Assembly (NCBI RefSeq): GCF_004216905.1
Contig: NZ_SGXJ01000001.1
Span: 2,170,001-2,234,000 of the forward strand
Reading direction: 5' to 3'
From: Kribbella sp. VKM Ac-2569
Lineage (GTDB): Bacteria > Actinomycetota > Actinomycetes > Propionibacteriales > Kribbellaceae
DNA: 64,000 nucleotides
Under the pieces are notes generated by a model. It was not told where the DNA came from. It worked only from the letters and a program-made list of their open reading frames with translations, and did no database searches. Shown here one piece after another: positions 52,730 to 60,742 of this stretch. The translations under genes were made by a program, and so were the position numbers. Every line of letters begins with the position of its first letter. Position 1 is the first letter of the stretch.

Positions 52730-53512
52730 TCACGCAGTACGCCGGATGCGACCGGCGTACCTTGCTTCAAGGGCATGGTTGTGCTCGTCGCCGCCCGGGA
52801 TGTTCGCGGACAGGTAGACCGGCGGGGTCTCGCCGGCCTCGGTCATCCGGCGCAGTACCTCGGCAACGAGCAGCTGCGCGATCAGCGCAGCTGTAATGGA
52901 CGACACCGCGCAGACCTTGCCCGCACCGTCGGGCAGGTCCAGGACGGAGTCGCCGTACGGCGCCTGGTTGTCGAGCACCACGTCCGCGAAGTCGATCAGC
53001 TTCTTGCCGGACGGGTGCCGCGAATCCATACCGCCGGTGTGCTGCAGCGAGGTGATCGCGATCAGCGGGTGACCGTGCTCCTTGACCACCCTCGCGAGCT
53101 CGACGATCGAGCCGTTCACACCCGAGTTGGAGGCGATGACGAAGAGATCGCCCTCACGGGCCGCGGACAGCTCGTAGAGCTTCCGGGAGTACGCCGGGTC
53201 GCGCTCGAGCTCCGCACTGCGCAGCAGCTCGCGCGGCTCGCCACCGAGAAGCACGAGGTCGCGCAACGCGATCCGGTTGGAGGCGATCAGTCCGCCGGCC
53301 CGGCCCGCGATCTCCATCGCGAGGGCCTCGGAGTGCCCGGAGCCGAAGGCCTGGATGACGCCGTTCGCGCGCAGCGACGTGACCATCAGGTCGGCGGCCT
53401 GCTGGATCGGCCCGTCGATCTGGGTGGTGACCGCGGCCAGGATCGGCATCAACGTTTGAACATACGCCTGTGCGCCCACGCCAGTGGATTCCCCCGTGTT
53501 ACTGCTGGCCAT
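52730..53512 (-). CDS. SIS-domain phosphosugar-binding protein (UPF0309/SCO4393-like)
   Basis: 260-residue protein with a sugar-isomerase fold: AFGSGHSEALAMEIAGRAGG (phosphosugar loop), VIASNSGVNGSIVELARVVKEHGHPLIAITS (second half-site) and LDNQAPYGDSVLDLP. Related proteins are found next to N-acetylglucosamine or muramic acid genes. It may isomerise, deaminate or simply sense an amino-sugar phosphate. First gene of the uptake operon and divergent from the kinase-like gene. The ATG was preferred to a TTG one codon up. Confidence 0.88.
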   Translation of the reverse strand: MASSNTGESTGVGAQAYVQTLMPILAAVTTQIDGPIQQAADLMVTSLRANGVIQAFGSGHSEALAMEIAGRAGGLIASNRIALRDLVLLGGEPRELLRSAELERDPAYSRKLYELSAAREGDLFVIASNSGVNGSIVELARVVKEHGHPLIAITSLQHTGGMDSRHPSGKKLIDFADVVLDNQAPYGDSVLDLPDGAGKVCAVSSITAALIAQLLVAEVLRRMTEAGETPPVYLSANIPGGDEHNHALEARYAGRIRRTA

Positions 53513-53721
53513 CAACGGCCCACCCCTCGACTAATCTGCTCGCCAGCGACACTCCAAGTGCCGACAAATGCGCAAGTTTGCTGTTTGCTGGACAGAACTT
53601 TTCTCAACTCGTAGCTAAAGTCAAGGCTCATCCGTGTGATCTCCCCAGATCGGGACCGTTGCGTAACCTTGTTTGCTTGTGCTTACTAATAAGCTCTTTC
53701 GAGCAGTTTGGAGCATCGCGT
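53513..53721. promoter_or_regulatory. AT-richer divergent promoter region of the amino-sugar genes
   Basis: 209 bp noticeably richer in A/T than the surroundings. It has a tandem TTTGCTG-TTTGCTG (53577-53590) with an overlapping GCAAGTTTGC (53572-53581) and a further TTTGC at 53672-53676; these could be sites for a ROK- or GntR-type regulator. A rightward promoter may use TACTAA/TAATAA near 53684-53692. No match to the DasR consensus was seen. Confidence 0.4.
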
Positions 53722-54762
53722 ATGTCGGTCGAACGCCCGCTTCCGGACGCTGACGCCGCACCTGTCGACCAGGTGGTCCTGATACCTGCCGGACCGCTGG
53801 TCCTCGGCGGCGACCTCGGCGGAACGTCCACCCGGATCGTGATCGCGGACTCTGAGGGCAACGTAATCGGTCGCGGCGCCGCAGCGGGAGGGAATCCGAC
53901 CAGTCATCCGGCAAGTGCGGCGGCCAACTTCGGGCAGGCCCTTCACGCCGCACTGTCCGGTCTGGACCCGACAGCCGTCAAGGCCGGGGTCGTCGGCATG
54001 GCCGGCGGGGTGGCACTCGCGCGACCGGACGTGGCCGCTCAGTTCGAGGCCGCCTGGACGGGCGCCGGCCTGATCGTTGCCCCTGACTACATCGGCGATC
54101 TCGAGGTCGCTTTCGCCTCAGGTACGCCGGAACCGGACGGGACCGTGCTGATCGCCGGCACCGGCAGCAACGCCGGCCTGGTGCGCAACCATCAACTCCT
54201 GCGCACCGCGGGCGGGCACGGCTGGCTGCTGGGCGACGACGGCTCCGGCTTCTGGCTGGGCCGGGAGGCCGTGCGCAGCGTGCTGCAGGCGCTGGACCTC
54301 CGCGAGCCGCTCGGGCTGCTCGGGCAGGCCGTCGTACAAACGATCCTGCCCGATCGGGACGAGCATGCGACTGCACATCGGGAAGGATACGACGCACTTC
54401 GTGACGATCTGGTGAGAACTGTGAACAGCCGGCCACCGGTTCTGCTCGCGGAACTGGCGCCGGCGGTGATGACGGCGTACGCACAGGACGACGAGACCGC
54501 GCGGTCCCTGGTGAAACGCGCAGCCGAGTTGCTCACAGAAACCGCCGCACGGCTGAAGACAACGTCGGACAAGGGCCCTATGGTGCTCGCGGGCAGTGTC
54601 GCCGGTGAATCTTCGCCTGTGGGACAACTCATCCGGCAGCACTTCGCGGGCGACGTACTGACCGCCCGGGACGGGGTCGGAGGTGCCACCTGGCTTGCCC
54701 TGGGCGCCCTCGACCCCGCCCTCGCAACTACCGAGAACCACCAACGACTAGTCGAACACTGA
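53722..54762 (+). CDS. N-acetylglucosamine kinase-like protein (BadF/BadG/BcrA/BcrD ATPase family)
   Basis: 346-residue sugar kinase of the actin-like ATPase fold. Phosphate 1 motif LGGDLGGTSTRIVIAD (28-43), phosphate 2 VLIAGTGSNAG, GGHGWLLGDDGSGFWLGREAV typical of the eukaryotic-type GlcNAc kinases, and a C-terminal VLAGSVAGESSPVG adenosine motif. It probably phosphorylates GlcNAc taken up by the divergent transporter. ATG with GGAG nine bases upstream. The 3' end overlaps the convergent YCII gene by 15 bp. Confidence 0.9.
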   Translation: MSVERPLPDADAAPVDQVVLIPAGPLVLGGDLGGTSTRIVIADSEGNVIGRGAAAGGNPTSHPASAAANFGQALHAALSGLDPTAVKAGVVGMAGGVALARPDVAAQFEAAWTGAGLIVAPDYIGDLEVAFASGTPEPDGTVLIAGTGSNAGLVRNHQLLRTAGGHGWLLGDDGSGFWLGREAVRSVLQALDLREPLGLLGQAVVQTILPDRDEHATAHREGYDALRDDLVRTVNSRPPVLLAELAPAVMTAYAQDDETARSLVKRAAELLTETAARLKTTSDKGPMVLAGSVAGESSPVGQLIRQHFAGDVLTARDGVGGATWLALGALDPALATTENHQRLVEH

Positions 54763-55131
54763 GACCGGACGGACTTCGACGGCGTAGAACCCCGCCTCCG
54801 GGATGGTGGCGGCAACCTCTTCGGCGCGTTCCTGGCTCGCGACGTCGATGAGGAAGACGCCGGCGAGTTGCTCCTTGGCCTCGGAGTACGGACCGTCGGT
54901 TGTCGCCCGGACGCCTTCGCGGACCCGGACCACCCGGGTCTTCGTCGGCGGATCGAGCGGGACGGCGTTGATCAGCTCACCGCTGGCGTCGAGTTCGTTC
55001 AGCAGGTTGTCGAGCTGCGCGGCGAGCGCGTCCCGCGCCTTCTTCGGCAGGGCCTTGCCCTCCTCGGTGTGCAGGAACGACGGGTGACCCCAGGTGATCG
55101 GGTTGCTGTGAATCATCAGCAAGTACTTCAT
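54748..55131 (-). CDS. YCII-domain protein
   Basis: 127-residue protein of the YciI/YCII family (ferredoxin-like fold): MKYLLMIHSNP at the start and TTDGPYSEAKEQLAGVFLIDVASQERAEEVAATIP in the conserved block, with the family's typical Asp-Gly-Pro turn. Such small proteins occur alone or fused to sigma-factor operons; the activity is unproven. ATG about eight bases after GGAC-type sequence, a modest site. Convergent with the kinase, divergent from the ArsR regulator. Confidence 0.88.
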   Translation of the reverse strand: MKYLLMIHSNPITWGHPSFLHTEEGKALPKKARDALAAQLDNLLNELDASGELINAVPLDPPTKTRVVRVREGVRATTDGPYSEAKEQLAGVFLIDVASQERAEEVAATIPEAGFYAVEVRPVSVFD

Positions 55132-55230
55132 CTTCGGTGTCCTTTCGGGCAGTAACTGGATCTTCGCAGCAGAGGTCGGACACAACCGGCAACACTCGAC
55201 ATTTCGCAGTTTCCGCTGGATCCGCGGCAC

Positions 55231-55281
55231 ATTCCAAGCAATGGCTTGACATTGGATTTGGGGTGCTGCATATTCCAAGCA
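55231..55281 (+). promoter_or_regulatory. ArsR promoter with direct repeats ATTCCAAGCA
   Basis: TTGACA (55246-55251), 17 bases, CATATT (55269-55274), then six bases to the ATG, so the transcript is probably leaderless. The ten-base word ATTCCAAGCA occurs at 55231-55240 and 55272-55281, bracketing the -35 at 41 bp spacing (about four helical turns). The regulator probably binds here and controls itself and the downstream transporter. Confidence 0.6.
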
Positions 55282-55871
55282 TGTCTTTGGAGAAGGATCC
55301 GCGGCGGGCTCGGTTGCTGGACGATCCGCTGGCTATTCGGGCGATGGCGCACCCGGTGCGGCTGGACCTGCAGTCGCTGCTGGGTCGGGAGGGGCCGTTG
55401 ACCGCGGCCGATGCCGCGCGGCGGCTGGGGATCAGCCAGGCGTTGGCGTCGCACCACCTGCGGCAGTTGGCGAAGTACGACTTCGTCGAGCCGGCACCGG
55501 GCAAGGACAACCGGGAGCGGCCGTGGCGACTGGTGTCCACGTCGCAGTCATGGCAGGACGCGATCAAGACGCCCGAAGGCGCGGCCGCTGCCGACGTACT
55601 CGAGCAACTGATGGCCGAGCGGGCGCTGGACGCGCTGGCGAAATGGCAGCAGCAGCGCCTGCAGGCGGACCCGGTCTGGCGGGACAACTCCGGCATCGGG
55701 CAGACCGGCCTCTACCTGACCGGCGAGGAGCTGGCCGAGATCGTCGGCCAGATCAACGAGCTCCTGCAGCGCTGGGTGGACGAGCGGCCGATCGACGACA
55801 AGTCCACCCGGCCGGCGGGAAGCCGGCATGTCTCGTTCACCCAGATCGTCGCGGTCTCACCCGAGGAGTAA
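55281..55871 (+). CDS. ArsR-family winged-helix transcriptional regulator
   Basis: 196 residues. The winged helix spans about 10-75: LAIRAMAHPVRLDLQSLLGREGPLTAADAARRLGISQALASHHLRQLAKYDFVEPA, typical ArsR. The C-terminal ~110 residues are a helical extension (QQQRLQADPVWRDNSG, ELAEIVGQINELLQRWVDE) seen in ArsR-like regulators of transporters; no metal-binding cysteines are present, so it is unlikely to be a metal sensor. No ribosome site. The MFS gene starts four bases after its stop. Confidence 0.9.
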   Translation: MSLEKDPRRARLLDDPLAIRAMAHPVRLDLQSLLGREGPLTAADAARRLGISQALASHHLRQLAKYDFVEPAPGKDNRERPWRLVSTSQSWQDAIKTPEGAAAADVLEQLMAERALDALAKWQQQRLQADPVWRDNSGIGQTGLYLTGEELAEIVGQINELLQRWVDERPIDDKSTRPAGSRHVSFTQIVAVSPEE

Positions 55872-55875
55872 GCAC

Positions 55876-57132
55876 ATGAAGGACTTGTGGGGCGTCCTCG
55901 CGCGGCAGCGTGACTATCGGTTGATGCTCAGCGCCGGCCTGATCTCCCTGACCGGGGACTGGCTGCTGCGCACCGGGCTCGCGTTCCAGGTGTACGTACT
56001 GACCGGCTCGACGCTCGCCTCCGGCGGACTGCTCCTCGCGTCGTTCCTCCCCGCTGTGCTCCTCGGCTCGCTGGCCGGCGTCTTCGTCGACCGGTGGAAC
56101 CAGCGCACCACGATGATCGTGACGAACGTGCTGAACGCCGTCGTACTGATCCCGCTGATCGCCGTCCACGACGCGAGCACGATCTGGATCGTGTACGCCG
56201 TAGTACTGGCGCAGAGCTGTCTGCAGCAGTTCTTCACACCGGCCGAGCAGTCACTGGTCCCGCTCCTGGTGAACTCCGAGCAACTGGTGACCGCGAACGC
56301 ACTGAACAGCCAGATCCGCGACCTCGCCCGGCTGGTCGGCGCCGCGCTCGGCGGTGTACTCGCGGCCGCCGGCGGACTCACCCTGCTCGCCGTCGGCGAT
56401 GCCGTGACGTTCCTGGTCGCGGTCGTGCTGGTCGCCGCGATGCGACACCGTCAGGAACGTCCCGAGTCCAAGGAAGAGACGGCCGGCGGTGCGATCAAGC
56501 GGCTGAAGGAGGAGTGGACCGAGGGACTGCGGCTGTGCGTCGCGGGCCCGGCGATCCGGCTGTTCTTCGTGTTCTGCCTGGTCACCGGCGTCGGCGAAGG
56601 GATCATGAGCACGCTGTTCGCACCGTTCGTCAGCGCCGAGGTCGGCGGCGACGGGAAGGTGTACGGCCTGATCGTGTCGTCGCAGGCAATCGGCGGGATC
56701 GTCGGCGGCTTGGTCGCGGCCGCGATCGGCTCCCGCTGGCCGGCCGCGACCCTGTGGGGAGTCGGCGCCCTCGCGTTCGGCCTGATCGACGTCGCGCTGT
56801 TCCTCTACCCGTTGGCGTCGGACAGCGTGATCCCGGCATTCGTCTGCATGATCGTCGTCGGCCTGCCAGGCGGGCTCACCATCGCGGGGATGATGACGGT
56901 GTTCCAGAACCTCACCGTCGACGGCACCCGCGGCCGCATCTACGGCGCGGTCGGCGCCGCCGAGAGCGTCGCGGTGCTGATCGGCATCGGCGCGGCCGGT
57001 CTGCTCGGCGACGCCGTCGGCATCATCCCGATCCTCGTCTTCCAGGGCCTCGGGTACGTCGTGGGCGGGCTCGTCGTCCTCAGTCGGCGGCGGGTTCTGG
57101 TTGCTCGGCCGGAACCTCTTCTGACGGTTTGA
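55876..57132 (+). CDS. MFS transporter, probable drug/small-molecule exporter
   Basis: 418-residue major facilitator with 12 predicted helices. The motif-A-like loop FVDRWNQRTTMIVTN lies between helices 2 and 3; PAEQSLVPLLVNSEQLVTANAL is characteristic of the enterobactin-exporter-like/macrolide-efflux group; GRIYGAVGAAESVAVLIG starts helix 11. GAGGAG seven bases before the ATG. Co-transcribed with the ArsR regulator, which suggests induction by its exported compound. It overlaps the convergent CNNM gene by 53 bp. Substrate unknown. Confidence 0.9.
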   Translation: MKDLWGVLARQRDYRLMLSAGLISLTGDWLLRTGLAFQVYVLTGSTLASGGLLLASFLPAVLLGSLAGVFVDRWNQRTTMIVTNVLNAVVLIPLIAVHDASTIWIVYAVVLAQSCLQQFFTPAEQSLVPLLVNSEQLVTANALNSQIRDLARLVGAALGGVLAAAGGLTLLAVGDAVTFLVAVVLVAAMRHRQERPESKEETAGGAIKRLKEEWTEGLRLCVAGPAIRLFFVFCLVTGVGEGIMSTLFAPFVSAEVGGDGKVYGLIVSSQAIGGIVGGLVAAAIGSRWPAATLWGVGALAFGLIDVALFLYPLASDSVIPAFVCMIVVGLPGGLTIAGMMTVFQNLTVDGTRGRIYGAVGAAESVAVLIGIGAAGLLGDAVGIIPILVFQGLGYVVGGLVVLSRRRVLVARPEPLLTV

Positions 57133-58402
57133 CCAGGTGTAGGCGGACCCGGGCGACCCGGCGGCCGTCCATCTCGGTGACGGTCAGGGTGTGGGCGTCG
57201 ATCGGGACCTCGTCGCCGGTCGACGGGACCTTCCCGAGCCGGGCGGCGAGGAACCCGCCGACGGTCTCGTAGGGCCCGTCGGGGAGCTCGATCGTGGTCG
57301 CGTCGGCGAAGTCGTCCAGGTTCAGCAGCCCGTCGACCTCGATGTCGCCGCTGCCTAGCCGGGTCGTCTCGGCCGGCTCCTCGTCGTACTCGTCCTTGAT
57401 GTCGCCGATCAGTTCCTCGACGAGGTCCTCGAGTGTGACGATGCCGGCGGTGCCGCCGTACTCGTCGAGGACGATCGCGAGGTGCGTGCTGCGACGGCGC
57501 ATCTCGGTCAGCGTCGGCAGCAGTTTCGCGGTGTCCGGCAGCATCAGGACCTCGCGGGCCAGGTCGCCGACCCGCACCGAGCGGGTCGCAACCGCCGGGT
57601 CGAACAGGTCCCGGACGTGCACGAAGCCGACGATGTCGTCGGCCGAGCCGTTCATCACCGGGTACCGCGAGTGCGGCCGCTCGGCGGCGAACTTGACCGC
57701 CTTGTACGCCGGCATCTCGGCGTCGACGAAATCCACCTCGGTGCGCGGCAGCATCAGCTCGCGCAACTGCCGGCTGCCGGCCTCGAAGACGTCGTCGACG
57801 ATCTTGCGCTCCTCCACGCCGAGCGACTCGTGCGCGGAGATGACGTCGCGCAGCTCCTCGTCGCTCATCACCTCGCGGTTCGCGTTCGGGTCGCCGCCGA
57901 GCGCGCGCACCACCAGGTCGGTGGACCTCGACAGCAGCCAGATCACCGGCCGGGCGCCGGACGCGATCCGGTCCACGAGCGGCCCGAGAGCGAGCGCGAA
58001 GCCCTCGGCCCGCTGCAGGGCCAGGCGCTTCGCGGCCAGCTCGCCGAGCACGATCGAGACGTACGAGATCAGGATCGTGATCAGCACCAGTGCGGCCGTG
58101 CCTGCCACCGACTCGGGCAGACCGAGCTTCTCCAGCTGCGGTGCGAGGCCGTCGGCGAGCGTCGCGCCACCGAAGGCGGCGGACAGGAAGCCCATCAGGG
58201 TCACGCCGATCTGCACGGCGGACAGGAACCGGTTCGGGTTGGCGGCCACCTTGGCGACGATCTCGCCGCGCCGACCGCGGTGCGAGAGCGCCTTGAGCTG
58301 ACTCTCCCGGAGCGAGACGAGGGCCATCTCGGCCGCGGCGAAGACTCCGCCGATCAGCACGAAGACCAGAATCAGGACGATGTTGAGCAGGGTGTCGTTC
58401 AT
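57080..58402 (-). CDS. CNNM/CorC-type transporter (hemolysin C family), CBS-domain protein
   Basis: 440 residues: a DUF21/CNNM membrane domain with about four helices (residues 1-190; LIGGVFAAAEMALVSLRESQLKAL opens it), two CBS domains (about 200-330; LMLPRTEVDFVDAEMP, VGFVHVRDL, LAIVLDEYGGTAGIVTLEDLVEELIG) and a C-terminal CorC/HlyC domain. Related proteins export Mg2+ or Co2+. Single gene; its leader has a perfect 10-bp hairpin. Overlap with the MFS gene is tail to tail. Confidence 0.93.
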   Translation of the reverse strand: MNDTLLNIVLILVFVLIGGVFAAAEMALVSLRESQLKALSHRGRRGEIVAKVAANPNRFLSAVQIGVTLMGFLSAAFGGATLADGLAPQLEKLGLPESVAGTAALVLITILISYVSIVLGELAAKRLALQRAEGFALALGPLVDRIASGARPVIWLLSRSTDLVVRALGGDPNANREVMSDEELRDVISAHESLGVEERKIVDDVFEAGSRQLRELMLPRTEVDFVDAEMPAYKAVKFAAERPHSRYPVMNGSADDIVGFVHVRDLFDPAVATRSVRVGDLAREVLMLPDTAKLLPTLTEMRRRSTHLAIVLDEYGGTAGIVTLEDLVEELIGDIKDEYDEEPAETTRLGSGDIEVDGLLNLDDFADATTIELPDGPYETVGGFLAARLGKVPSTGDEVPIDAHTLTVTEMDGRRVARVRLHLVKPSEEVPAEQPEPAAD

Positions 58403-58418
58403 GGGTCGGAGTTCCTAG

Positions 58419-58446
58419 CGCCCTCTCGTCAGGTGCCGAGAGGGCG
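58419..58446 (-). promoter_or_regulatory. Leader hairpin of the CNNM transporter gene
   Basis: CGCCCTCTCG (58419-58428) and CGAGAGGGCG (58437-58446) form a perfect 10-bp stem with an eight-base loop, 17 bases upstream of the ATG. It does not resemble a known Mg2+ or Mn2+ riboswitch that I can name. Confidence 0.5.
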
Positions 58447-58571
58447 TGCGTTGGGCGTAGTCGTCCATTTATCTACTCTACCGGTGGCACGTCTCACGAT
58501 GCATGTTCGAGTTTGTTGGTTTACGATGATTCCTGGCTGGCCAAGCGTCGGACGGCCGGGAGGGTCAATCG

Positions 58572-59618
58572 ATGAACACACCGCGCGGCGCGCGCCGGAC
58601 GGACACCAAGCTGTCCGACGGCCGTGAGCTGATCTACTACGACCCAGCTGATGCCCCGGTGCGGGTTCCGCTGGCGGACACCCGCGGGCTGCCCGCCCCG
58701 CAGCCGCAGGTCGAACTGCGCACCGATCCGCTCACCGGCGACGTGATCACCTACGCCACCCACCGCAACACCCGGACGTACCTGCCGCCGGCGGACCAGT
58801 GCCCGCTGTGCGCGAGCAAGCCGGGCAACCCGACCGAGATCCCGGACCTCGACTACAACGTCGCCGTCTTCGAGAACCGGTTCCCGTCCTTCGCCGGCCC
58901 GGGCCGGACCGAGGTGGTGTGCTTCACCAGCGACCACAACCGCTCGTTCACCGATCTGTCCCAGGGCCAGGCCCGGCTGGTCGTCGACACCTGGGCCGAC
59001 CGGACCGCCGAGCTCGGCGCCCGCGACGACGTCGAGCTGGTGTTTCCGTTCGAGAACCGCGGCCGCGAGATCGGCGTCACGCTCAGCCACCCGCACGGCC
59101 AGATCTACGCCTACCCGTTCATCCCGCCGCGGATGCAGAACCTGCTGAGGCAGGCGCGCAAGCACCAAGAAGTTGCCGGTAGCAACCTGTTCGCCGACGT
59201 CCTGGCCGCGGAACGCAAGGAAGGCACGCGGGTGATCGCCGAGAACGGCAACTGGACCGCGTTCGTCCCGGAGGCCGCCCGCTGGCCGGTCGAGGTGCAC
59301 CTGTACCCGCACCGCCAGGTCGGCGGCATCGACGAGCTGTCGGTCGGCGAGCGCGACGACTTCGCCGAGCTGTACCTCGACGTCCTCAGCCGTTTCGACG
59401 GCCTGTACGGCGAACCGCTGCCGTACATCGCCGCCTGGCACCAGGCCCCGGTCCGGATCGATCGCGAGCTCGGCTACCTGCACCTGGAACTGTTGTCGAT
59501 CCGGCGGGCCAAGGACAAGATCAAGTACCTGGCCGGCTCCGAGTCCGGCATGGGCGCGTTCATCAGCGACACCCGGCCCGAGGATGTGGCCGACACCCTG
59601 CGAAAGGCCGGCCAGTGA
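58572..59618 (+). CDS. galT: Galactose-1-phosphate uridylyltransferase
   Basis: 348-residue Leloir enzyme exchanging UMP between UDP-glucose and galactose 1-phosphate. The nucleophile motif HPHGQ is at 173-177 (His175 takes the UMP), preceded by ENRGREIGVTLS; metal-site Cys77 and Cys80 are in CPLC. FPSFAGP and HLYPHRQVGG are conserved. GGAGGG precedes the ATG. TACGAT at 58522-58527 may be its -10. It overlaps galK by four bases. Confidence 0.96.
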   Translation: MNTPRGARRTDTKLSDGRELIYYDPADAPVRVPLADTRGLPAPQPQVELRTDPLTGDVITYATHRNTRTYLPPADQCPLCASKPGNPTEIPDLDYNVAVFENRFPSFAGPGRTEVVCFTSDHNRSFTDLSQGQARLVVDTWADRTAELGARDDVELVFPFENRGREIGVTLSHPHGQIYAYPFIPPRMQNLLRQARKHQEVAGSNLFADVLAAERKEGTRVIAENGNWTAFVPEAARWPVEVHLYPHRQVGGIDELSVGERDDFAELYLDVLSRFDGLYGEPLPYIAAWHQAPVRIDRELGYLHLELLSIRRAKDKIKYLAGSESGMGAFISDTRPEDVADTLRKAGQ

Positions 59619-60742
59619 GCTTCCAGAAGGTTTTCGGTACGTCGCCCGACGGCAGCTGGCGTGCCCCGGGCCGGGTCAACCTGATCGGCGAGCACACCGA
59701 CTACAACGACGGCCTGGTGCTCCCGATCGCGTTGCCGAACCGCATCCTGGTCACCGCCTCGAAGCGGGACGACGGCCGGATCGCCGTCGCGTCGAGCGGG
59801 CAGCGGGGCGTCGTCGAGTTCGCGATCGACGACCTGGCCCCGGGTTCGGTCGGCGACTGGGCGGCGTACCCGGCCGGGGCGGCCTGGATCCTGCGGGAGT
59901 CCGGCTACCCGATCGGCGGCGCGAACCTGCTGGTCGACTCGGACCTCCCGTCCGGCGCCGGCCTGTCGTCGTCGGCCGCCCTCCTGTGCGCGACGTTCGT
60001 GGCGCTGCTGGGCCTGCGCGACCTCGAGGTCGACCCGGCCGAGATCGCGCGGCTGGCACAGAAGGCCGAGAACCAGTACGTCGGCGCACCGGTCGGACTC
60101 ATGGACCAGATGGCCTCGATGTGCTGCACCGAGGGCCATGCGCTGTTCTTCGACATCCGCGCGATGTCCACCGACCAGATCCCGTTCGACCCGCCGGCCG
60201 ACGATCTCGCGCTGCTGGTCGTCGACGTGAAGGCACCGCACCGGCATGTCGACGGCGAGTACGCCGCACGCCGGAAGAGCTGCGAGCAGGCGGCGGCCGA
60301 GCTCGGCGTACCGGCTCTGCGGTCGATCGCGTTCGAGGATCTCGACGAAGCACTCGGACGGTTGTCGGACGACGTCGTACGGCGGCGTGTGCGGCACGTG
60401 GTGACCGAGATCCGCCGGGTCGAGGACGCGGTCGCGTTGATGCGGGCCGGCAAGCTGCGCGAGGTGGGTCCGCTGTTCACCGCGTCGCATGCCTCGCTGC
60501 GCGACGACTTCGAGATCACCGTGCCGGAGCTCGATGTTGCCGTCGACACCGCACTGGAGGCGGGTGCGCTCGGTGCGCGGATGACCGGTGGCGGTTTCGG
60601 CGGTTGCATCATCGCGCTGGTCGAGGCCTCGGCCGCCGACGCCGTACTGTCCGCGATCGAGAAAGCCTTTGCGGAACACGGTTTCTCGGCCCCGAGCTCG
60701 CTCGCGGCGACCCCGTCGGCAGGTGCTTCGAGGGTCAGCTAG
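59615..60742 (+). CDS. galK: Galactokinase
   Basis: 375-residue GHMP kinase phosphorylating galactose. Signatures: GRVNLIGEHTDYND (19-32), the ATP-loop LPSGAGLSSSAAL (about 110-122), GLMDQMASM and C-terminal MTGGGFGGCIIAL. GTG start overlapping the galT stop (GTGA). Its product is the substrate of galT; galE is not in the window. It ends four bases into the convergent DeoR gene. Confidence 0.96.
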   Translation: MSFQKVFGTSPDGSWRAPGRVNLIGEHTDYNDGLVLPIALPNRILVTASKRDDGRIAVASSGQRGVVEFAIDDLAPGSVGDWAAYPAGAAWILRESGYPIGGANLLVDSDLPSGAGLSSSAALLCATFVALLGLRDLEVDPAEIARLAQKAENQYVGAPVGLMDQMASMCCTEGHALFFDIRAMSTDQIPFDPPADDLALLVVDVKAPHRHVDGEYAARRKSCEQAAAELGVPALRSIAFEDLDEALGRLSDDVVRRRVRHVVTEIRRVEDAVALMRAGKLREVGPLFTASHASLRDDFEITVPELDVAVDTALEAGALGARMTGGGFGGCIIALVEASAADAVLSAIEKAFAEHGFSAPSSLAATPSAGASRVS

